The notes beneath the pieces were generated by a model. That model was not told the origin of the DNA, ran no database searches, and saw only the letters and a list, made by a program, of their open reading frames with translations. Shown here piece after piece: positions 59,427-64,000 of a stretch of DNA of 64,000 nt. Both the position numbers and the translations under genes were made by a program. Position 1 is the stretch's first letter. Each line of letters begins with the position of its first letter. The stretch is taken from the NCBI GenBank assembly GCA_038736355.1, contig JAVYML010000002.1:310001-374000 (forward strand), written 5' to 3'. Source of the stretch: Candidatus Hadarchaeales archaeon. Its GTDB lineage: Archaea; Hadarchaeota; Hadarchaeia; Hadarchaeales; WYZ-LMO6.

Positions 59427-60461
59427 ATGAGGGCGGTGGAACTCAGGGGGGATAGGGTGCTGATCCTGGACCAGACCCTCCTCCCCCACTCCGTGAGGGT
59501 GCTGGAATGCAGGACTCCGGAGGAAGTGGTGGAGGCCATAAGGGAAATGAGGGTGAGGGGGGCACCGGCCGTGGGAATGGCGGGGGCAATGGCCCTGGCC
59601 CTCGCGGCCCTGAGGTCCAGGGGAAGCCCGGAAGAGAGGATCAAGCGAATGGAGGAGGTGGCGGAGAGGCTGAGGAAGACCAGACCCACGGGTGCGGACC
59701 TCTTCCGCAGGCTGGAGGAGGTGATGGAGGCCGTGAGGAAGGCGGCTAGGGAAAATCGTGAGATAGGGGCGGCAGCGGTGGAGGAGATCAGGAAGAGGAT
59801 GGGGGAGTACGACGAGGTGGAGAGGAGGATGGGAGAACACGGGGCCAGGCTCATCCCCAACGGGGCAACCGTCCTCACCCACTGCAACGCGGGCTGGCTG
59901 GCCACGCCAGGAAGGTACGGCACGGCCCTTTCCGCCCTCAGGTTCGCGAAGAGGTGGGGGAAGAGGATAAGGGTGCTGGCCACGGAGACCAGACCCCTCC
60001 TGCAGGGAGCGAGGCTCACGGCTTGGGAACTGGCGAGGGAGGGAATAGAGGTAAGGGTGATCACGGATGGAGCGGTGGGATACTTCATGTCGAAGGGGAT
60101 GGTGGACTTGGTAGTGGTGGGGGCGGACCGTGTCTTCAGGGATGGTCATGTGATCAACAAGATAGGGACCTATCCCATCGCCTGCGTGGCCCAACGCCAT
60201 CGCATACCCTTCTACGTTTTCGCCCCCCTCTCCACCTTCGATCCCACCGGAAGGGTGGAGGAGGTGGAAATCGAACAGAGGGAGGGGAGAGAAGTGGAGG
60301 AAGTCGCCGGGAAAAGGGTAGTACCGGAGGGAGTGGAGGCGCTCAATCCAGCCTTCGATGTTACCCCTCCCGAACTGATCACGGCCATCGTAACGGAGAA
60401 AGGGATCTTGCGTCCCCCCTTCTCGAGGAGCATCCCGGGAATACTGGGGAAAAGGGATTAA
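59427..60461 (+). CDS. mtnA: S-methyl-5-thioribose-1-phosphate isomerase
   Basis: A 344-residue eIF2B-like sugar isomerase. VRVLECRTPEEVVEAI and MRVRGAPAVGMAGAMALALA open the protein. LTHCNAGWLATPGRYGTAL holds the catalytic Cys, ATETRPLLQGARLTAWEL follows, and VVVGADRVFRDGHVINKIGTY contains the catalytic Asp. These fit MtnA rather than ribose-1,5-bisphosphate isomerase, though the two are close relatives. It converts methylthioribose 1-phosphate to the ribulose form in methionine salvage. A methylthioadenosine phosphorylase that would supply its substrate is encoded 1.7 kb away on the other strand. Confidence 0.9.
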   Translation: MRAVELRGDRVLILDQTLLPHSVRVLECRTPEEVVEAIREMRVRGAPAVGMAGAMALALAALRSRGSPEERIKRMEEVAERLRKTRPTGADLFRRLEEVMEAVRKAARENREIGAAAVEEIRKRMGEYDEVERRMGEHGARLIPNGATVLTHCNAGWLATPGRYGTALSALRFAKRWGKRIRVLATETRPLLQGARLTAWELAREGIEVRVITDGAVGYFMSKGMVDLVVVGADRVFRDGHVINKIGTYPIACVAQRHRIPFYVFAPLSTFDPTGRVEEVEIEQREGREVEEVAGKRVVPEGVEALNPAFDVTPPELITAIVTEKGILRPPFSRSIPGILGKRD

Positions 60462-60462
60462 C

Positions 60463-60469
60463 TTTTATG
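60463..60469 (+). promoter_or_regulatory. TATA box of the acyl-CoA synthetase alpha gene
   Basis: TTTTATG, about 25 nt before GTG 60490, immediately after the mtnA stop. Confidence 0.45.
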
Positions 60470-60489
60470 GTTTGTGGTGGAAAGAAAAA

Positions 60490-61902
60490 GTGCCGGCGGA
60501 ACTGGAAGAAATTTTCTACCCAAAGTCCGTGGCCGTGGTAGGGGCCTCAGCGGAGACATTGGGATACATCTCCACCATCCTCGAAGGAAAGCTGGGAGAC
60601 AGACTCTTCCTGGTCAATCCCAAGTACCAAGAGTTCATGGGAAAAAAGTGCTACCCCAGTCTGCTGGATATCCCGCATCCTGTGGATTATGTGATCGTGG
60701 GAACGCCGGCCAGGGTGGTACCGGAGGTAATAAGGGATTGTGTGAAGAAAGGGGTGAAGGCAGTTCACATTTACTCTTCGGGTTTCAGTGAGGCGGGAGA
60801 AGAGGGTGCCAGGCTCGAGAGGGAAATCCTCGAGCTGGCGAGGAGAGGAAGAGTGAGGATAATAGGACCCAACGGGATGGGTATCTACTGTCCCGAAGCC
60901 GGACTCTTTTTCGCAAACGGTCAGCCGCACGAGAGTGGACCGGTGGGTTTCGTTTCGCAGAGCGGGACTTTTGCCATTTACTCCACCGCAGCCGGAGAAC
61001 TGGCGGAGGCCAGGTTCAGCAAGGTGGTGAGTTATGGCAATGCTGTCGATTTGGATGCCCCCGACTTCGTGCGCTATCTGGCCGAGGATCAAAAGACCAG
61101 GCTCCTCCTGGTTTATGTGGAGGGAACGAGGAGGGGAAGGGAACTCTTCGAGGCCCTCAGGAAGGCAGCTTCGAGGAAACCCGTTTTGGTGCTGAAGGGT
61201 GGTATGACTCCAGACGGGGCCAGGGCCGCTTCTTCCCATACGGGTTCTCTGGCCGGATCCCAGCAAATCTGGGAAGCCATGTTCAGGCAAGCCGGAGTGA
61301 TCCCCGTGAGGAGTTTTGAAGAAATGATGGATGCAGTTCGTGCCTTTCTCCTCTGCCCCCCTCCGAGGGGGAAGAGGGTTTCCATGGCTTCGGTCTCCGG
61401 AGGGGTGAGCGTGGTGGAAACGGATGCATGTGTGGAGATGGGATTGCAGGTTCCCACCTTCGGAGAGGAGACCATAAGGAGGCTCAAGGAGATCCTGCCG
61501 GCCGCGGGCACGAGCCTGAAGAATCCGCTGGATGTTTGGCCAGCCTTCGTTTCCGGTATCCTCCCGGAGGTGCTGAGAATTGCCCTTTCGGACGACAACG
61601 TGGATTGCATGATCTTGGAGGTCCAGATGGGAGCCTATTACCGGGAGCTGGTGATGACGGATGAGTATCTCAGGGGATTGGCGGAGAAGTGTAGGGAAAT
61701 GCAGCTGGAGTTCAGGAAGCCGGTGGTGATTTCGAACCCTCCGGAGCTGGATTGGGAATTTGCCCATAGGGTCAGGAGGATCTTCAAGGAATATGGGCTT
61801 CCCGTTTATGAGTCGGTGAGGAGGGCGGCGAAGGCCCTCCATCATCTCCACAGGATTTTCCTGAAGTACGGGGAGGAGATTTTTCCCTTTGGGAGGTTTT
61901 GA
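60490..61902 (+). CDS. ADP-forming acyl-CoA synthetase, alpha subunit
   Basis: About 470 residues. It is the CoA-binding and ligase part of the archaeal enzyme that makes ATP from acyl-CoA, ADP and phosphate. FYPKSVAVVGASAET is the CoA-binding Rossmann start, GPNGMGIY and GFVSQSGTFAI follow, and ARAASSHTGSLAGSQQIWEA carries the phosphorylated His. GTG 60490 is preferred over TTG 60472 because it lies about 25 nt from a TATA element and fits the family start. The ATP-grasp beta subunit is not adjacent and must be encoded elsewhere. Substrate range (acetate, aryl acids) is unknown. Confidence 0.9.
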   Translation: MPAELEEIFYPKSVAVVGASAETLGYISTILEGKLGDRLFLVNPKYQEFMGKKCYPSLLDIPHPVDYVIVGTPARVVPEVIRDCVKKGVKAVHIYSSGFSEAGEEGARLEREILELARRGRVRIIGPNGMGIYCPEAGLFFANGQPHESGPVGFVSQSGTFAIYSTAAGELAEARFSKVVSYGNAVDLDAPDFVRYLAEDQKTRLLLVYVEGTRRGRELFEALRKAASRKPVLVLKGGMTPDGARAASSHTGSLAGSQQIWEAMFRQAGVIPVRSFEEMMDAVRAFLLCPPPRGKRVSMASVSGGVSVVETDACVEMGLQVPTFGEETIRRLKEILPAAGTSLKNPLDVWPAFVSGILPEVLRIALSDDNVDCMILEVQMGAYYRELVMTDEYLRGLAEKCREMQLEFRKPVVISNPPELDWEFAHRVRRIFKEYGLPVYESVRRAAKALHHLHRIFLKYGEEIFPFGRF

Positions 61903-61916
61903 GTCCACAACGCTAT

Positions 61917-61926
61917 CTTTATAAAC
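61917..61926 (+). promoter_or_regulatory. TATA box of the TFS-like gene
   Basis: CTTTATAAAC, about 36 nt before the ATG at 61958, giving a very short leader. Confidence 0.6.
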
Positions 61927-61957
61927 TATCCCCTCTCTAAAAAACTTCAGCGAGAAA

Positions 61958-62206
61958 ATGGAGTTTTGTCCAAAATGTGGTAATATCCTCTATCCGGAAA
62001 GGGTCAAAGGGCTCACCAGGTTAGTGTGCAAGAAGTGCGGGTACAAGGAGAAAGCTAGGAGCAGGGAGAGTTACAAGATAAGGGAGAAAGGGGTAGAGCC
62101 CAAGGAAATTCCCGTCATCACGGAGTCGAAGAAGAAAAAGAGAAGGCTTGAACAGGAGTACGAGCTGGAACCCGTGGAGTTTTACGAAGAGATGTTCGAG
62201 GAGTGA
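61958..62206 (+). CDS. TFS/RPB9-like protein with only the N-terminal zinc ribbon
   Basis: An 82-residue protein. EFCPKCGNILYP and LVCKKCGYKEK form the N-terminal zinc ribbon shared by TFS and RNA polymerase subunit M/RPB9. Classical TFS proteins (about 105-110 residues) have a second C-terminal ribbon with the DE dipeptide that stimulates transcript cleavage. Here that half is absent and replaced by a basic stretch (SKKKKRRLEQ) and an acidic end (EFYEEMFEE). It may bind RNA polymerase without cleavage activity, perhaps as an inhibitor or assembly factor. The stop is just before the MTAP stop on the other strand. Confidence 0.8.
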   Translation: MEFCPKCGNILYPERVKGLTRLVCKKCGYKEKARSRESYKIREKGVEPKEIPVITESKKKKRRLEQEYELEPVEFYEEMFEE

Positions 62207-63004
62207 TCAGACCTTTACCACTGCTCCTTCTAGGGCTTTGGAGCAAGGACAAGACCTCTCCTTGGGGATCTTGGGTAGGGAAGAGCGGAAGAGTCTTCCT
62301 ATGGTGTTCAGTCCCCCTTTCATCCTCTCCAACACTTCCGTGTGAGTGAGTTTGGTTCCGGCTAGACCTGCGGCGAAGTTGGTCACCAATCCCACGGCGG
62401 CATAGCACATTTCCAATTCCCTAGCGAGCACGCACTCAGGCACGTTGGTCATACCCACCAAATCTGCCCCCAGTTTGCGATAGGCCCTTATCTCCGCGGC
62501 CGTTTCGAATCTCGGTCCCTCCGTGCATACATAGGTTCCCCTTGGATGGAGCTTTATTTCCTCCTCCTTTGCCGCTTCCCTCAGCACCCTTCTGAGTTCT
62601 GGACAGTAGGGCTCGGTGAGGTCCACATGCACCACTCCTCCCTTCCCACCCTCGTAGAAGGTGGAGATCCTTCCCTTGGTGAAGTCCAGGAACTGATCCA
62701 GGAGTACTAGCTCACCAGGTTTCATCTTGGGATTGAGGGAACCGCAGGCGGAAACGGCTAGGATCCTCTTCACCCCGAGGGAGTGAAGGGACCAGAGGTT
62801 GGCCCGATAGTTGACCCTGTGGGGAGGAGCCCCGTGCTTCCTTCCGTGTCTGGGTAGGAAGGCTACACGCTTTGGACCCATTAGGCCCAGGAGCACCTCC
62901 ACCCTTCCGTAGGGAGTTCTCACCTCCCTCCACTTCCCCTCCGAGACTCCCAATTCGTAGAAGCCCGTTCCGCCTATCACTCCCACTTCCACTCCCTGTT
63001 TCAT
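62207..63004 (-). CDS. mtnP: S-methyl-5'-thioadenosine (or thioinosine) phosphorylase
   Basis: A 265-residue purine nucleoside phosphorylase-type enzyme. VIGGTGFYELG and FLPRHGRKHGAPPHRVNYRANLWSL are the phosphate and substrate regions. VSACGSLNPKMKPGELVLLDQFLDFTKGR-type and CTEGPRFETAAEIRAYRKLGADLVGMTNVPE complete the MTAP signature. It cleaves methylthioadenosine (or its inosine form) to methylthioribose 1-phosphate, the substrate of MtnA encoded nearby. Adenosine versus inosine specificity cannot be decided from the sequence alone. It converges on the TFS-like gene. Confidence 0.93.
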   Translation of the reverse strand: MKQGVEVGVIGGTGFYELGVSEGKWREVRTPYGRVEVLLGLMGPKRVAFLPRHGRKHGAPPHRVNYRANLWSLHSLGVKRILAVSACGSLNPKMKPGELVLLDQFLDFTKGRISTFYEGGKGGVVHVDLTEPYCPELRRVLREAAKEEEIKLHPRGTYVCTEGPRFETAAEIRAYRKLGADLVGMTNVPECVLARELEMCYAAVGLVTNFAAGLAGTKLTHTEVLERMKGGLNTIGRLFRSSLPKIPKERSCPCSKALEGAVVKV

Positions 63005-63118
63005 CCTATCCCCTCACGGAGGAGGAAGGATAAAATGAATCTCCACCCCTCAGAGGTTTTGTCCACGACCAAATACTTTCCCCCCCGATTTCTGCGAGAT
63101 GGTCCATCTTTTCCTTCC

Positions 63119-63137
63119 TCGAGGGGAGAAAAAAAGA
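63119..63137 (-). terminator. T-rich terminator after the ADP-ribosylglycohydrolase gene
   Basis: On the minus strand ATCTAATCTTTTTTTCTCC follows the stop of the glycohydrolase, an oligo-T archaeal terminator. Confidence 0.5.
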
Positions 63138-64000
63138 TTAGATTTGGGACTTGAGCTCCCAGAGTTTGTCAGCAAGCTCTTCCAATCTTTCCCTTCTCTC
63201 CACTTTCTCCCTCCACTCCTGCGGTATTCCCTCCTCCCCATGATAGGCGCCGCTTATGGCTCCCGTCATGGCACCTATCGTATCCCTATCGCCTCCAAGT
63301 TCCGTGGCGTAAAGGAGGGAAGCTTTGAAGGAATGGAAATTCAGGAGGAAGGAACAGATGGAGGTGGGAACCGAGCGGTGGGCCTCTACTCCGTTGCCCA
63401 GTTCCCTTATCACCTCCTTCGGACTCCCTCCCTTGAGCAACCTCCCAATCTTCTCCAACTTTTCCTTATAGACGGGATGGGAAGTGAAATTGCGGAGTTC
63501 CTCTAGAAAATCGTAAGGATCGAAGAGGTAGGGGGGTTTGGAAGTGAGGGCAAGGGAAACGGCCCTGGCTTGGAGGACCGCTCCTTCCTTTCCTAGCTCG
63601 TGGTAGTGGGTGAGGAGCGCCTGCTGTTCGGCTACCTCTCTGAGTTTTTCGGGATCGTTGTAGTAAAGGAGGCCCACAGGTGCCACCCTCATGGCAGCCC
63701 CGTTCCCGAAGGACCCCTTTCCTCCAAAGAGCCTCTTGGAAGCCTCGCTCCAAGGAACTCCCTTCTTGACCATGGAGAAAATAGTGGGAGGACCGGAAGC
63801 ATAACCCCTCCAAGGCTCCTCCTCGTAGTTTTTGATGAAGGTCTGCATTAGGTGTTCCCCGTCGAAACCTTTCTTTTCCAGCAGGGATTCTGCCAGAGCT
63901 ATCGTCATGTGAGTGTCATCCGTCCACCGTCCTGAGAACCCACCCCAGGAACTTCCCAAGGCATCTCCCACCGCACATCCCAGCAGGCAGCCCCTGAACT
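63138..64000 (-). CDS. ADP-ribosylglycohydrolase family protein, 5' end outside the window
   Basis: 287 residues are visible; the first codons lie beyond the right edge. The frame continues past 63971 with FRGCLLGCAVGDALG, the normal near-N-terminal block. WTDDTHMTIALAES is the first metal-binding motif and ELGGDRDTIGAMTGAISGAYHG the second, giving the two-Mg site of DraG/ARH-type hydrolases. They remove ADP-ribose from proteins or act on related ADP-ribosyl compounds. No ADP-ribosyltransferase is adjacent. Catalytic residues are intact. Confidence 0.93.
   Translation of the reverse strand, partial: FRGCLLGCAVGDALGSSWGGFSGRWTDDTHMTIALAESLLEKKGFDGEHLMQTFIKNYEEEPWRGYASGPPTIFSMVKKGVPWSEASKRLFGGKGSFGNGAAMRVAPVGLLYYNDPEKLREVAEQQALLTHYHELGKEGAVLQARAVSLALTSKPPYLFDPYDFLEELRNFTSHPVYKEKLEKIGRLLKGGSPKEVIRELGNGVEAHRSVPTSICSFLLNFHSFKASLLYATELGGDRDTIGAMTGAISGAYHGEEGIPQEWREKVERRERLEELADKLWELKSQI

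Noticed and set aside
59390-60088. N-terminal extension of the second DHH protein
   Set aside because: It is antisense to mtnA and has Ser/Leu-rich shadow composition.

Overview
The window is a dense archaeal chromosome segment. It encodes DNA polymerase D (DP1 and DP2), MCM, GINS and Orc1/Cdc6, archaeal ribosomal proteins (S6e, L24e, S28e, L7Ae, S2, S15), aIF5B, aIF2gamma, Kae1/Bud32 and the archaeal isoprenoid enzymes. PolD together with the gene order eno-rps2-Memo-ipk-fni-RNase J-idsA-gltX points to a euryarchaeote-like lineage. A complete eukaryotic-type topoisomerase IB and a GINS of the B-then-A layout are unusual there. A deep-branching group such as Hadarchaeota would fit, but this is inference; no rRNA gene is present.

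Layout. 1-1.5 kb: a DPH6-like fragment and a radical SAM gene, divergent from a small membrane protein. 1.55 kb: tRNA-Ser(CGA). 1.7-11.6 kb: a tightly overlapping minus-strand replication operon (mcm, gins, cdc6, DP1, HAD phosphatase, DP2, V4R). 11.8-16.3 kb: a minus-strand Hsp20 / ACT / homoserine dehydrogenase / threonine synthase / SHMT operon. 16.35-16.75 kb: a probable replication origin, with two inverted ORB elements flanking an AT-rich stretch and a small LAGLIDADG-derived gene. Gene direction diverges at this point. 16.8-20.2 kb, plus strand: topoisomerase IB, TyrRS and a MinD-like ATPase. 20.2-22.9 kb: a KaiC-like pair, tRNA-Val, a DUF155-like membrane protein and an intron-bearing tRNA-Ser(GCU). 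23-26.3 kb: translation genes. 26.4-27.5 kb: two flavoproteins. 27.5-40.2 kb: a long minus-strand run of Kae1, Bud32, HAM1, S15, DHH nuclease, enolase, S2, Memo, the isoprenoid enzymes, RNase J and GluRS. 40.2-42.7 kb: split transketolase plus ribulose-phosphate epimerase. 42.7-49 kb: aIF2gamma and a type IV filament-like ATPase/membrane pair with a divergent secreted protein. 49-51.7 kb: molybdopterin genes. 51.9-54.7 kb: a large S-layer-like surface protein. 54.8-56.3 kb: a diadenylate cyclase, then a decayed stretch. 56.3-64 kb: DNA ligase, a second DHH protein, the methylthioadenosine salvage enzymes MtnA and MTAP, ADP-forming acyl-CoA synthetase alpha, a one-ribbon TFS-like protein, and an ADP-ribosylglycohydrolase cut by the window edge.

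Expression style. Many transcription units look leaderless, with a TATA box about 25-28 nt before the start codon. Inside operons, 4-nt ATGA/GTGA overlaps and GGAGG-type ribosome sites are common. Two divergent promoters share a palindromic TATA box with the same geometry.

The most notable finding is the putative origin. Its two ORBs each sit directly upstream of a promoter (for the LAGLIDADG-like gene and for topoisomerase IB), and one ORB is embedded in the last codons of the LAGLIDADG-like gene. That protein has lysine where homing nucleases carry the catalytic acid, which suggests a domesticated DNA-binding protein at an archaeal origin next to a eukaryotic-type swivelase.
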